In this document: positions 27,401-42,400 of the stretch, in pieces
How the letters are laid out: each line of letters starts with the position of its first letter
Numbering within the stretch: the stretch's first letter is position 1
NCBI GenBank assembly: GCA_013399855.1
Contig: VXAY01002117.1
Coordinates: 1,186,929-1,250,928, forward strand
From: Oxyruncus cristatus
Taxonomy: Eukaryota > Chordata > Aves > Passeriformes > Cotingidae
Direction: 5' to 3'
Length of the DNA stretch: 64,000 nucleotides
The notes under the pieces: generated by a model
The model's database searches: none
Seen by the model: only the letters and a program-made list of their open reading frames with translations
Told to the model about the DNA's origin: nothing
Position numbers and translations under genes: made by a program

Positions 27401-30400
27401 GGATCTCTCACTCTCATTTGGAACTGTCCTCCATGTACAAATACTCACTGGGTGAAAATCTCCTCCGTATGAGCCACCGAGTATGGCTTAATATGAAATG
27501 ATTTTGTATGGAGTCAGCAGAAGATCTGTGCCCCAGGTGAGAACAGCCACTGGCCTGGAGGTTTGCTCGAGTTTTCAGATTTAGATATGTTTAAAGACTT
27601 GAACATTGTTCTCTTATGTGCCAGGTAAGTGTCCTGTTTGCATGGTGGTGGCTGTTCTGGTGGGGCATTGGTCATTTAAACTTTGTACTGGAAGAGCTGC
27701 ATGGAACTACTTGTTATATGTCTTCAGGCTCAGTCTACCTAAGCTCTTGTGAAACTACTTCTTGTGTATGTTATTTTAACTTCGCCCATAATCCATGCAC
27801 GCGAGTGAAATTGATGTAAATGTTGATTAATCTGATTTTTAAAGCCTGATTTTAGGAAAACACCAGCCACTGGGTTAAGGATGCATATTGACTGTAACCT
27901 GATCAAATTAAAATAATTTGAGCATTTGTATTTACGAACATGGAGAGAGCTTACAGGATTGCTTGTTCCCCTGAGGATGTGTTTGTGCCAGTTCACCTTC
28001 GAATTATTCCATCGGGAATAATTCTGAGATTTAAAAATGCTCTTCCCTGGTATAAAGTAGTACAGAGGTTAATTCTTTTACTCTTTTCTATATAATCAGA
28101 AACAACTGATGAGAGTTTTCAATCTTGTGCTTGCTACTTGCTGGAAAAGCCTTTATTTAAAAGAAGCTGCTACTGGTATGTTTTCTCCCAGTAGAGACAA
28201 TTATCTATTGCAATTTATCACAACAGATGAGATGCAAAGTGACATCTAGCTGATATATTTTTATTCAGTTCTGAAGGTGACATTAAAAATCATTACTAGT
28301 TCCACTTATGAATGACCTTCTAAGTGATAAGCTGCATCACTATGTAATTATTGCAGAAGAGCAACTTGAAATTTTGTCTCAATTGCCTTTTGATCAGCTC
28401 TTTACGTGTGTGAACGCTGTTTGATTAATAACCTTTCAGAGTAAAGCCATTTATAGAATACACACATTTAATCTAATGTCCTGCCATTTTACAATTAGCA
28501 TCAAGAGTACTGGAAGTGTGTGTGTTGGAATGTTGAAGCTGCCTTACTAGAACAGTAAAACTCTCAAAGAAAAGTCACTTTAACTTCAGTGCTAGGTAGC
28601 TCAAACCTACGACCTAACTCTCAGGAGTGCATTTAAATAGCTGTGCCTGGAGGTGCCTGTGTGTGGTGGCTCGGACAGGATCACACACTCTCTTCTCTTT
28701 TAGGATCTGAGGCAGCACCCATCGTGTCCCATAGCGCCACAGTGTCTATGGTTTGAAGTTTGTCTTGACTCTTCCTTTTAAAAGTGTAGCTTAAACCTTT
28801 TCTGCATGATGAAAGTATTCTGCCTAACAGTAATTTTAAATTACTGAGACACTTCAATGAGCTGCCTTTTTTTTTTTTTAATGAGATCTGAATTTTAGAA
28901 TATATTATAGTCTGTAAGGACAGTCATATGAAGTACCCTGACTCGCTAACTAGCATATCTGAAAGCCCCCAAAAATGAAGGGGGGGAACCCAGACCATAT
29001 CATATATGCCATATAGTAACTTCTTCTAACCACAGAATAAAATCAAGCAATAAATCCTCTTATGCCTGTAAATGTTTCCTTACCGCACAAATAAAATGGT
29101 GAGAACTGTAGAAGTTAATAATCTTCATGCTGAACCGGGGGAGAGAAGGTAGCACCTTGTAGTGCTGTTAGTTTGTAAGAAGAGAACTGAATAATTGATG
29201 TGTTTTATCTGACTAGGTCTGTGTCTCCCTCCCAAAGCAGTCACGTTCCTGTTTCTGAGTCTGAAGAAGACTTCACAAAATAATTACGGACGGTATTAAA
29301 TAGTGCTGTTATGGGAAGGGAAGGGGTCGTGCTGGAAATTCCCAAGAGGCAGGAAGAGAGTAAGGGTAGCCTTGCCTTTTGAAAGGCTCTAACCTAACCC
29401 CAGAGAAGAGTGCCCATCGATCTGACACGCGCTTCAGATCTGTGGCACTCGATATGTGAAATGTGATCAGCTAAAAAACGTCATCTCAAAGTACACAAAA
29501 ACGAGATGTGTGATACGCTGGGGCATTCTCCAGCCAGCCACGAGTAACCATAAACTGCTGGTAATTCACCTTTATTTGTGTGTCTTCAGTGAAGAGCCTT
29601 GGCCAGCTTTGCAGGCAGGTGTGGATGGCAGCACAGCAGACACGCTGGGATTGCTCTGCGGGGCCTGTGCATTTAGGCTTCCATGGCTGCCAGGGCAAAT
29701 GATTTTGAGAGATAAATTCGCCTTTTTAAAAGCTGATGCAATTATGGATAGCTTCTTCTAAGTATAATGGAGCTGGAGTCCCTCGAAGACACACTGTTTC
29801 ATGTGTTCTTATACCAAGTAGGTGTAATTTACTGTAAATGCATCCACAGAACCATAGAGACACTGGTGAAACTGGAGAATTTCTTGGACCTGGCACTTTC
29901 TGTCTATTTGTGCATAATGTTTATCCTTCAGGTGACTTAGTGTTACTTGTTAGAAAGTGGTGCTTGACAAGAAAATTAAAAAAAAATTATTAATGCTGTG
30001 TTCTTTTATCTTCCTCTTCTTGTTCTCCTTTATAATTTCTCTTCTTGCACTGTATGGCTCTGTTTCTGAGAGCTGCCAGTTTTGCCTTCAAATTCTTGTT
30101 TACACTTGACTTTGATGGAGACATTCAGCCTTATGACTAATAAGCTCATTAAGCTTAGTCTGCATCAGCCTAAACTACTTTGACTTTAAGCCACGGAGAT
30201 GCCTTTTGTGAGGTACTCTCCAATCCCACAATTTGTGCCTTTAGAGCCTTAATTTTGTCAATTTTCTGTGTGGTTTCTTTCATCTGCTTGAGAGGCAATT
30301 ATCTGCCTTGTTCCAGGAGACTTTTGGAGCCTTCTGACAGGTGAAGGGAAGTATTTCTTTGTTACAGTTTTGATCCTGGAGTTCCAACAGATGATGATAA

Positions 30401-33400
30401 ATGCAATTAAAAGTGATTCAGTTAGTCTGCTGTGCTGGCCTCATGGACTCAGAGTGAAGGCCAGTATTAGGTAGGCAGAGGAACAGGCTTAGTGCTTGGG
30501 TTTGTTTGGGGGGATTTTTTTTTTTTTAGGTTGTTTACTTAGTAGGGGAAATCAGATGCATTCATGTATTCAGAGCTGGCTACCGCTCCATCCTGTTTAC
30601 AGCTCTCTTATGTAAGTGAAGAAGAGTATTTTAGCTGGAGGTGGTTCCACATGGCAACACCAAATGTGTTTCTTAACTGTCCCAAACCTACCAAGAAACT
30701 GGTGGGGGACTTGATTTTTTTTTTTTTTTTCCCCCCTGCCCTTAGCTGTAGGGAAGTGTTAAAATTTGTATTACCTGTTAATACACCCACCCACTTGCTT
30801 ATGAGTGGTATTTTTATCAACACTTCTTTCCCAGTCTTGACATATTACTAGGCACAAAATATGCAAATAAATGAAATCACTGCCTAATTTTCGAGCTTTT
30901 TCTTAGGATTCAGATTACTACCTTTGTTTAATCTTTGTTTAATAAGAGATTTGTGACACCTTATGCATTATTAATCCTGACTTGTATTCCAGTTAGGTTT
31001 TTGCATAAATTTATCACTGATATAGGTCTAATAAAGACTAACTTGTTACACGAAAAGTTCAGGTGTTCATCAGAGTTTAGGACACGCCATCATCTTGCAG
31101 GATAGGCTGCAAAGCCCTCTGTAGGCTTTCACTGGTGTCTCTGGAGAGTTTTCCATGTTGTCATAGCCTAAAATTGTCCAGATTGTCACAAAAACTTCCT
31201 TTCCTCTTTTTCGGTATTTTCATAAATTAACTCTGTTAAAAAAAAAAAAAAAAATTAAAAAGAATCCAAAACAAACAACAAGAGAACCCAAAAAAGACTG
31301 TGAAAAGTTGACTTGTAGCCTTAGAAATGTTACAAGTCAGCTGCTTTTATCTCTTTTTTAAAAGTCTCCCCCTACTGATTTTCTGCAAAATGCTAATTTC
31401 CAACCCCAAAGGCGTTTGGAGACTAACGCTTTGAGTAGTTACTAAGCAGAGGACCGTGCACATGAGCAGTGCTACTCACAGGTGTTGAACTGTCAGTACT
31501 GTTGTCAGCGCCGTGTATGATTTTCTTTGCAGCCTCAATTGGATAAGTTGTCAGGGTTCACATTGTGGAGTGGTGCTAATCCATAGCTCCTCCTTCTAGA
31601 TGGATGGAAATGCCCTCAGTTTTATGCCTTAAAATGCTTTAGGATCCCTTGGAATGGAGAGGATCGTATAAAAGTGTGATGCGTGTTACTAGAAGTTTGC
31701 AGGAGTTCAAGGATGTGTTGCGTTTCGGAAGAGTGTCATTATGGGAGCAGATTCTTCTTTGATAAATTGTAAAATTGACTGAGTGAGTCACAGCTCAGTT
31801 ATAATTATTCCAAGGGCTAATTGTGTGTCAGAATTATCCAAAACAGTGTATCAGACATGGCTTGCAAATGCTGTGTAATCATGAAACTGCACTTTCTCCA
31901 ATGTAAACTTACTGAGGGCTTTACTCCACAAATCCTTTCTTTTGAGGGCTCCTTTCTCACCCAAGCAGATCCTCGGATTTCATGGAGACTAATTAATTAG
32001 GGTAAGGATGTTCATGACAAGCTTTTAAACTAGTCTTATAGGTTTACCCTTTGCAGAAAAGCTTGAAAACACTTCACAATCCTTCAATACTCACTGTGGC
32101 TAAAATATATTTTTGCTGATTTATAGATTTATAGTCCATGAAAACTTATCCTGTCTCGTGGAAAAATGTTTTAAGATTGTCTGTTTTTTTTTTCTTCCCA
32201 GCTTCTGGAAAAAACCAACAATATATTTGAAGAATCTGATTCTGCAGCTACCAAAAGTCCTTTGCACTTAGCTGTAAGTATGAGATGTGTAAAGCGTTTG
32301 ATCAGTATCTCCTAGAATAATTCCTTAATCTCTGTCTTTGAAGCAAGTTTAACCACAGACTTGTTTTGAAAAAGGTGGGAAGGGATGTAGGCCTAGATGT
32401 AACAAAACCAGGTTCTGGGCTGGAATCATTAATTAAATTTTTGGCAGCTGAAGCTCTTGATTCTTACTGACTCTAACACTTAGGTAAGAAGATGACACAG
32501 ACACTGAAGTGAAATTAAATGGAAATTCACAACTTTTATTTAAAAATACTTTATAAATACGGGGTCGGAGCTTAAGCTTTGATCACAGAATGGGATACTC
32601 TGATGTTCTTGTGGAGATGTGCAGTGCAAAAAGCTGTCTGGCACACAGCAGGGTGTGGGAAAGCGTGATTTTAAACTCCTAAAGTGTCCTGTGAGAGTGC
32701 TGCGGGAACTGTGATATCACAACAGGATCTAGCACATGTGGCCTCAGAGATCACAATAGCTCCTCTCTCCCAAGAGCTCAAGAGTCATGATCCCTCTTCC
32801 CAGTTCCCTCTTCCCAATCACAGAATAGTTGAGGTTGACATGGACCTCTGGAGATCAAGTCCCAGCTCCGTGGTAAAAGCAGAATCAGCTAGACCAGGTT
32901 TTCTCAAGGCCATGCCCCATCACACTTTGAATATCTCCAGGCATGGAGAGTCCACAGCTTCAACTCTGATAATACTAATTACATAATCATGTATAAATAG
33001 CAAGGATGCTCTCTGTGAGTCCGACAGTGAGGGGAGGAGGGCAGTCCCTACAAAGTGAATGAAATGTTTCCAGTTTCTGGGGCTATCCACTGGGTTTTTG
33101 CAGTGCCAGCTGTGTTTGTGCTGTTGGCTCCATTGCAGCTGTAGGTCTGGAAGTGCACGTATTTGTCCACTGTGGTTGTTCAACCAAATGATTCAGCTGG
33201 CAGGAATACTCCATGAAGCATCAGCTATAAACAGCAGGTCAAGTTTGTGTTTGTATCTGCTCAAAAATCTGGTTGAAGAATTGCCCACATTTAGTTGGAG
33301 ACCAGCACATGTGTCAAATTTAGCAGCCAGTTAGGTGATAATCCATGCAAACTCTGACCAGTATCACTCCAGTCAATCTAGTTTTTGAAGCAAACGTTTC

Positions 33401-36400
33401 CCTGACAGATACTGTAGAATGTGAAAAATTAATTGTTGATTGACCTGTGCTGAATGGGCAAATTATTTCCTGAAACTTCTTGCCTTGGATTGTACTAAAA
33501 GGTTAGAACAAATCAAGAACCATAATTTCTTTCCCTAAACACTAGGATTTTTTTAGTTTCTTGGCAACAGTGTAATTTGGGAAGATATTTTCAAGTTGAA
33601 GAGAGAGTCAGAAGGAATCAAGAAAACTGTGATTTTTATTGTGTTTAGGAGACACTGACAAGGATGGATTTTATTCACAATTTATGTGAAAGGTCTTTGA
33701 AAGACAGGAGTTGTGTTCTCTAACATGACACATTTCATAATTCTAGGCCTATAATGGTCATCATCAAGCCTTGGAAGTACTTCTCCAATCTCTGGTAGAT
33801 CTGGATATTAAGGATGAGAAGGGACGCACTGCTTTGGACTTGGCTGCATTCAAAGGACATGCAGAGTGCGTGGAAGCTCTCATCAGCCAGGGAGCTTCTG
33901 TCACTGTAAAGGACAACGTCACCAAAAGGACCCCCCTCCATGCCTCAGGTGAGTATGATCTTACGTTACAATTGTGGTATAAACCCTTCCACGCAGAAGC
34001 AGTTCCCTTTACCTACCTCCTGTCACTACGCACATTTCTTCTAAAGGCAAAGAGATTTTCACGTGTGCTGAGGACTGATGCTTGTTTTCTGGGGTCCTAC
34101 ATTTAAACCATTTATCTTCCATTTCATTGGTCTTTTTTCCTCTATCCCTGTGGTTCAGTCCTCCCTCACACAGAATCCCGTATTTTTCCACACCGCTCCT
34201 GCTCTGCCCTTACCTGCTTGCCTTTTCTTTACCATACCTCTCTGTTACCAACTACTCTTCAAGATGTGTGATGATTCCCTCGTGACGCCTTCTCTTGATG
34301 GTTCCTCAGCCAAAAAATCAGGGGAAGAGGGAACACTTGCCTCGCGGCTTCTCCTTTGGAAGAAAGGTTGAAAAATACACGTAGGCTCTGATCGGTGATG
34401 ATTTTATCCTGGTGTGCAAAACTTGCAGCCTTTTGCAGTGGCAACGCTGTGGAAATTCACCACCCCCTCTCAGACCTCCTCCTCCTCCTGAGCTTGTGAA
34501 CTTGCACTTGCTGGGAGCCTGCTCCACTCCTCATGTCTGGGGTGTTAATTATGTCACATGCATAATTAGCTGGGAAATGGGGACTTCACCATTTATTTGG
34601 AGGTTGTTGTTGGATATGTACCTGTCAGGTAAATATGTGGAGGTGCCAAAGGGAACGTGTCTCCTCTGCTGCTCTTGGCGGAGCTCTGTACAGAGTAGCA
34701 GTGGCCTCTAGTGGGAAGGAAAATTAATACCACGTGGAAAATTTAATTCAGGACCAGACTTAATTGTCTTTCTGTTTATCTTTTAATCTTGCTTAGATTA
34801 AAATGCATATATATATCCTCTAGTACCAGTCTATTCTCTGTGTGTGATCATATAAGTGCAACCTCGAAACGTAAAGTGGCCTATTACCAATTTTGTCTGC
34901 AGTACTGAAGGAAATGTTCGTAATAGATCTCACTGCATACTAAAAATGCTTTCTGACTTCTTAAATTTTGCATCAGAACTGAGCACGTTTCTCCCCACGA
35001 TAAATACTGATGGTTTAATTAATTTAAATCAATATTAGCGCCACCACAAAACTGAGCTGTGTGGTTCAAGAGCTTTCCTGCAGTGACTTCAAACGTATCT
35101 TTTTCTGTTACGTCATCGCTATAGCAACGATTTGCATTTATTTAAAAATGTGGTTTTAGTGACATAAGTTTCTAGTTGTCACAGCTGAACTGTAAGGGCT
35201 CTTCAGTACTCAGAAAACTAAATGGCAACAAAACCATATTTTTGGTAGCAGCTCTGAGTTGAAATATGAATTTGTTGAATAAATCTGTGGAGTAGAACGG
35301 AGTAAATTTGTTGACCAGAAGGTGTTATTTTACTACACACGTTTCTTACTTTCATATGAATTCAGATTGTGGACTTTTCCCCTGATTTTAATATCTATTT
35401 TAATCACCCCCATCACTGTAGTATTGGGTTGTAGTATTGCCTTACATGTAAAACCAGTAGGAAGATTCATTGCAGACTTTTCTGGTCTGTGATACTTTTT
35501 GCTTCTCAGATTAAGAAACATTTCCAGGGATAAAAGTAAAATGCTCTTTACATCTGCAGTGAAGCAAAAGAAGTTAGATATGTATTAAAAACACCCCCCC
35601 CCCCCAATAATGAAGAAAAAGACAAAAAAATCCTACACCAAGGAGTGAGACCCTAAAGAGAAACAAGTACCTTAAGCAGAAGAGAAAATACTGCAAAGAC
35701 ACGTTGAATATTTGAACTCTTAGTAAAGGAAATTCATGACCGTCATGAATTGGGAAGCTTTCAACTGTGAGTTAAGTGCACTTGGGGTAAATACCCATTA
35801 AGACAACACTTAGAACCTTCCACTCGAGAGCAATGCAGAGCTCTGTGGAAATTAGCTCTGGAGTAAAGCTTCTACCTACAACTACTATAAAAAGCCCCGT
35901 GCACTGTGATGATTTTCATGGTGCTGTTTCATAACGATACACTTTGGTGAGGAGTGTTTTAGCAAAAACTGGTGCCACCTGTCGGGAACTCAGCCTGGAG
36001 CTGCTGCAGCATTCCGAACGTTGTACTTGCAGTGCAGGTGTAGGAGGTCATGGCATATTTTCAGAAATCCAACAGAATTCTTGCTGAATTAATCCCTTGA
36101 GCGAAAGTGCACATTTGCACACACAAAAAGGACTACTTGGACATGCAATACTGTGCACTGGAAAGAAACAAGAAGGCATGTGTGCCCATCCCCTTAAACT
36201 TGTTTACCATCATTCCTTCTGCTCACACCAGCTCAATTGCTGAACACAAAGCTGAGGAGGCCTGAAGTGGTGAATTGGATGACGGGATTCTTCGGAGTTC
36301 CATTCATTAAAGGGATTTGTGACTTTAGTAGGGAACTGACCTAATGAAGTGTTTCTTTTTTCTGTCTGTCCCCCTTAGGGAATAGACTTCCTCTGACCTC

Positions 36401-39400
36401 ATAACATGGAGAATTTCCTTTGCCTAAATTTTATGTTCTCTGTATGATTTTAATACCACCAACCTGTCCTCTGGCTAGCCCGGGGATTCCATTGCAAATG
36501 TTCCCCTAGTGTTAGTGTTGTAGCTCTGCTGGCAAAACTAACATTCCCTGCAGGCTGTGCAATGCTTAGCAATTGCCAGGTCAGCACCTAGGAGTTTCTG
36601 TGAGTATCTGTTCTAAAACTCATTTACCAAAGTCCTTTTCAGATGTCTTTGTGAACAAGTTAAGATTTCTCTTCCTACCGCTGGGAGAAAGAACAGATCT
36701 TTTTTTTTTTTTCCCCCCCCTAAGCCGGTGACTCATCACCCAGCAGAACTGTTTACATGTTACGTATGTGGCATTACTTGGTGGTAAATAACTAAAAATG
36801 TCTTTCCATTTTATGGGTAGAGCAACTAAGACCATTTTTGGATGAATAATTTAAATGTGACGATGTGTGCCCGTTCCTCTGCCAGAGTGACGTGACATAG
36901 GTGGTGTCCAAGGGTTTTGCCTCAGCCCACGGGGTGTAGGCAGTGTGAATGCATGACTTGGTATAATAAGAACACAACATATATCTACTGAGCACAGGAA
37001 TTGTTTTTCAAAGAAGAAAATACTTGTCTCTTCATTCCATGAAAGGCTGAAGCCTTTAAGCCAACTGACACATAGATGGGGTTCAGTGTCAAGCCCTGCA
37101 AAATTAGTAACTCAGAGCTGTTTTCCAGCAGCAATGGGTTACGTTAAAAAAAAACCCAAAAAAACACCAACCAAAAAAACGCCAAAATAAACCTCATCAG
37201 CAAAAAACGAAACAAAAAATAAAACCCCCAACGTTTTTGGTAAGTCTTATTTTTGATAAAATGGAAGAAACTCAAAGGGAATTTTAGTTTCTGGTGTTAT
37301 GTGCTTTCATGAATATGACATTTGTATTATTGGTCATTCTTTGCAGGTTTTTTTTTTTTTTCCTAGCAGTACTGAAGTACTTGCTTGTACAGTGCACATA
37401 AAATTAAGGAACCTTGCTGACATTCTTCCTACTGTGTTCCAAACCTTGTCTGCCTGCTCAGTCTGGGTGATTTTGAAATATTATCTGGTTTAGCAGGAAT
37501 CTTCTCAGTAGTGAAAATCATGATTTCTGTTTTATTCATTTGGCATTTTTGTATCTTAAGAGAACTAATCCTCATCTTACTGAGGTCAGGGAAGAAACAG
37601 CTCACCATTTCACTGGAGCAAGTGCAATGAATTTAAATGAAAATTGGGAGAATATTGCTTATACTGTGGACTTTTTTATAAGGAAATTTTGTATCCATAG
37701 GCATTCCAGTGGAAGAGTATCTGAAATTAAACATACTTGTTTTTCTTTGCAGTCATTAATGGCCATACACCTTGTCTACGGTTGTTGCTAGAAGTTGCAG
37801 ACAACCCTGATGTGACAGACGCCAAAGGACAGTAAGTTGGTTTTTTTCAGCTCTGTAACTCAAATAGCATCTCATATTTCTCACCAAAAAATAGTACTTA
37901 TTTGAAATACTGTATTTCCTGCACTTCTCATAGAATTTGGCAGAGGTTACAAAGTACATATTCAGTTGATCTAAGCCATGTGGAAAGGACTAATCATTAA
38001 TCTTAACCTCTGCTTCATACTTTAAACATTCTTTTATAGATGCTGAGGGCCAGATTCAATAAAAACTAACAAGCTCTGGAGATGTTTCTGTAGAGGCTTT
38101 TTCTTTCTAAAATGTTGCTATTTCGGGGTTTGCATGGTATATTAGGCTGGTGCAGTAGAACACAGTGTTTATTTGGGGTGACACATGCATCGGAGATGTT
38201 CCTACAAAAACTTTACAGCTTGTTAAATGACAGTTGCAAAGAGACAATAAAGTATATTTTTAAAGTGAAAACATGAATGGTTTAAAAAGCTCAACTGGTG
38301 TGTATGGAACATATTATGCTGTACATATAATGTCTGCACACATAATTTTAAATGGTGTTAGCCTTGCCCAAAAATAGAAGAAGACTAGGTCTCTTTCAGA
38401 AAAAAATGGAAGCTATAATAGTCCAAATTTTGGCTTGGATAGTTTCCTCATGCCCCTTTGTCCCCTTTAAGCAATTGTGCAGTTTTGCAAAAGAAATGCT
38501 TTGGGTCACTGTCATCTTGGTAACTAGCAGGGACATTCATTCACAAGACTTGGGTATTGTAAAACTCACGTGTCACCAGAGGTGACAATAACTGTGGGTT
38601 AGTAAGAGAACAGATTGCCTTGAATGATGTTGCTCTGTAAACTGCTCACAAATGGGTTTGCTTCTATTTCAGTCGTGGCAGTTGATTGTTAAATGACATA
38701 ATATGTAATTTTATAGCTGTGACTGGTAAGTTTGTTTGTTTTTTTTTTCTAGAACTCCACTAATGCTTGCAGTGGCTTATGGGCACGTTGATGCTGTTTC
38801 TTTATTACTTGAAAAAGAAGCATCTGTAGATGCAGCTGATCTCCTGGGATGCACAGCTTTACATCGAGGGGTGACTTAATTTTTATGTTTCTTAATTATT
38901 TGTTTTCCTGTGACTACAACTAACTCAGAAATATAGGGATTTTTAAATATGGAGAACACTGTAAATAATTGGAAACATGACCAAGCGTAATCAATGACAC
39001 AAAAAGCAGGACAGATCTGCTCTCAGTAGTGCTCTGCTTTTGACTTTATTTCACTTTTGCTTTAATTAATTAGCTGAAATAGTGATTAGACCACTTTTTC
39101 TTGGCTCCAGACACTTTATAATAGCAATAGTTACTCTTATAACTGAGTACCTTAAGAATTCTGAAAATAATTTCTTTAAAAGAACTGGCCAGCTGTTACT
39201 TTCATTTTTCTTGGAATGGTGTAAGTAGGTAAGCCTCAGGTTTTCTAGAGGCAGCGAAACTTGAGGCAGATCTAATCTCTTCTAGTCTGTCTAGCCTAAG
39301 CTAGATTTCCCTAGCTAAGTCTAGCTTCTTACCCAATGTGAAGCTGATGCAAGAGATGATGTTTACACAGAATGTTATGATGACTGCAGTGAGCAGTTCA

Positions 39401-42400
39401 GCAAGTAAGCTTTCATCTCTGCCTGCTGAATCCCATCCAGACCATCTCATGTTCACGGGCGTCAATCATATTTCATATTTCCTGGGCAGGAATCTGTATT
39501 ATGTCAACCTCTTTACTCACTTCTTTGTTATCAGATTATGACTGGGCACGAAGAATGTGTTCAGATGCTGTTAGAGAAAGAAGTCTCTATTCTGTGTAAA
39601 GACGCCAGAGGCAGAACACCGCTGCACTTTGCAGCAGCTCGGGGTCACGCCACTTGGCTGAACGAGTTGCTGCAGATCGCACTGGCTGAGGAAGACTGCA
39701 GTCTGAAAGATAACCAAGGTTACACACCACTGCACTGGGCCTGTTACAATGGTAAGCTTCTCCCTGTGGACTACTGCCAAGTTCAAACGCGGCCTCAGTT
39801 TTAGGGAAGCATGTTAAACAAAGCAGCTTAATCCTTTGAGGAGCTTGCCTTGAAAAGGCAAACTATCTCCCAGAGCTCTACGTGCTCTCTGTAGGTAGCA
39901 TTTGCTGTGTGCACCCTTCAGTTCAGAAGCCAGGGAAATTCAGTGATACCTCCGAGTGACTTTGCAACTTGTTTGCTCCAAGTCACAAGAAGCCAGGGTG
40001 AAATTCTGGTGCTACTCGTGTCGATGATGAAATCGATTTCTGTGGGCCCAGGAGTGCTCCTTTGAGGTGTTACTTTATTTGTTGATGCAAGTGGTCATGT
40101 GTATAGATGGGTATTCTGAACTGAACTGGTTATTCTAAACTGAACTTGTTGTTTAATATAAGGATAAAGCTTCTCAGTATCATCATTTAAGGTCATCTTT
40201 GGAGATGTAAGGCAACATACGTAATATCACATTAAAAAGAGACTGTGTTTCCTCTTTTTTCCCCTAAGTGCTAATATTAGCCTGGATCTATCTTGCTGCT
40301 GCCATAAACCAAAAAAATCCTGGTTTATTACACAAGAGCTTACTTACACATTGTGTTCAACTTTGAATTTAAAGTGTTAAATTCTAGCCTGTATAAACCT
40401 AATATGAATTAAGTGAATTACCCGCTTTATGCAACACCATGAAATATCTGATCTCTTACAGGTCATGAAAACTGCATAGAGGTCCTATTGGAACAAAAAC
40501 TTTTCCATAAATTCTATGGTAATAGCTTCTCTCCATTGCACTGTGCTGTGTAAGTAGAAATCTCCAGTAACAAATGCAGGTGTTGCTTTAAGGATGTGTC
40601 TGCCAAAAGTAGCAGCATGAGAAGACAGTGAGCTTTTTCTGAGATTATGTGCATGAGCAAATAATTTTAAAGCTGATCATGACACTGTTCCTTATACTTT
40701 TGGTTAAAAAGTGGTAGAATAAAGACTGTATTTTTTTGCATAAACCTCAACTTTTTGGTAAAACTCTGACTTGTGATTACATTAGCTGTATTTCTGTTCC
40801 TTTAGAGTTTCTTCTCCTTTGCTTACAATTACAGACTTACACCTTTTCTTCAGACAGGGTGGAACTTAATAGCTGTTCCACTCTTAGGCCATGGCCTGGG
40901 CTATAGTGCCTCGGTCTGCGTAAATACGACCTTTGGAGGTTCCTTTTAAAAACCCAGTGGCTGAAACAAATTTGTCAGAATCAAGACGATTCTATTTTAG
41001 CACAGGAACAAAACCTTAATGAAGGACAATCTTTGAAATGACAATCTGTGTCATGCTAGAATGGTGCTCTGGGCAGGCCATGTTTCATAACCCATCCCCA
41101 GTGGAGTGATTTCCAGTCTGACTTTCCTGATGGTCTTTTTCGCTTCTGAGATAATCTCATGTCTTGAGGGTTTGGGCTTCTTACCCAGGTCCTCGCCAAA
41201 GGGATCCATCAGCTTTACAGGCAGACTCTGTATTCAAAGCTCTTGTGTTACTTACAAACAACAAAATCAGGCTATTATGTTTTATGCATGTACTTTAGAC
41301 ACATCCTATTTGAAGACAGCAGGATGTTTTCATGCAGAAAGGATGCTAATAGAGCAAAATATAATTGCAAATGCATTTTACAAAAAAATGCAAGATTAGT
41401 ATGTAGGATGTAACATGTAAACCATCAAAGAGTAAGGAATTAAGTGCTCTAAAGACAAAAGCAAACCTTCCCAAATCCTACCAATAACTAGAACAACTGT
41501 ATTCTGTTCTCTGTTCCCTTAGAAGAATGAGCATCTTTCAGAAGTAATGACAGGAGTTACTACTGTGTAGGCTTTCCTTCTACAGTCCCCACATCATTAG
41601 AAAGCAGAAAAGTAACTTGTCATGTATCAAACTTTGAAATTATAAAAAGCCAATGTACTAGAGAAATAAAAGCATATTGGAACACTTTTTTTACTCCACT
41701 TAAAATAAAATCCTTTGTGACTGAAATATAGTATTTTAAATCAGAATTTCTAGTGATGGCTTTGAAAAAAAAATCAATATTTATTTTAAATGAGAATGCA
41801 ATTCTCAAAACTATTAACATATGTGAAATTTAAAAATATATGTAAATTTAAAATGAAAACAGCTGCTAATGCAATGTGTTAGCTAGATTGTGTGTCCTGT
41901 ACTATTACTAAATACTGTTCATTTTCATAGTGAAATAAGGCAAATTAGCAATAATCAGAAAAAGTATTAATTTAATACGTCTACCAAATCAAAATATTAA
42001 ATGTATGAGTTGAAAGAGATGTGGGCTTCAATACCTTAAACATTAGAATAAATCTTTCTACATGTAAGTGTCTGTGCTTGAGTGCCTTCCAGATCCAGGT
42101 GTGTTGGACATCCAGACTCAGGATTTTAACATATTAAGGTTTTAGTCCTCGGTTTGTGCTGGACTTTGAAATTACCTTTATGCATAGTGACTTAAGGATC
42201 AGCTTTGCTTTAGAGACTGAAATCCATAGTAGCAGATGCAGTTTGGTTAAATGGAAAGATGATGAATATGCAGAAATGTGATTGAAAGCATTAAGACAGA
42301 GGTATTTTAGGGTAACTTGGAAATAACCAGTAAAAAATATTAATGGGAAGCAAAGTAAATTAATATTGCAAAGTGGAAAAATATATAGACTTATTACCTT

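Larger units (their letters stand above)
19894..32201 (+). other. ANKRD44 intron 10 (12.3 kb, largest)
   Basis: By far the longest intron in the window. It contains a T/G tract at 23672-23874 and an A-rich tract at 31238-31296, both listed separately. I found no nested gene on either strand: the open frames are all short, without codon-use or family support. Long AT-rich unique stretches such as 28020-28560 could hold conserved enhancers, but this cannot be judged from one sequence. Confidence 0.75.

Noticed and set aside
29456..29761. 101-codon open frame in intron 10, and other short frames through 20-32 kb, as nested genes
   Set aside because: No family similarity, no paired splice sites and no codon bias; lengths fit chance.
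39538..39540. ATG at the start of exon 15 as a translation start
   Set aside because: It is internal Met of the I-M-T-G-H-E-E ankyrin segment, directly after a splice acceptor.
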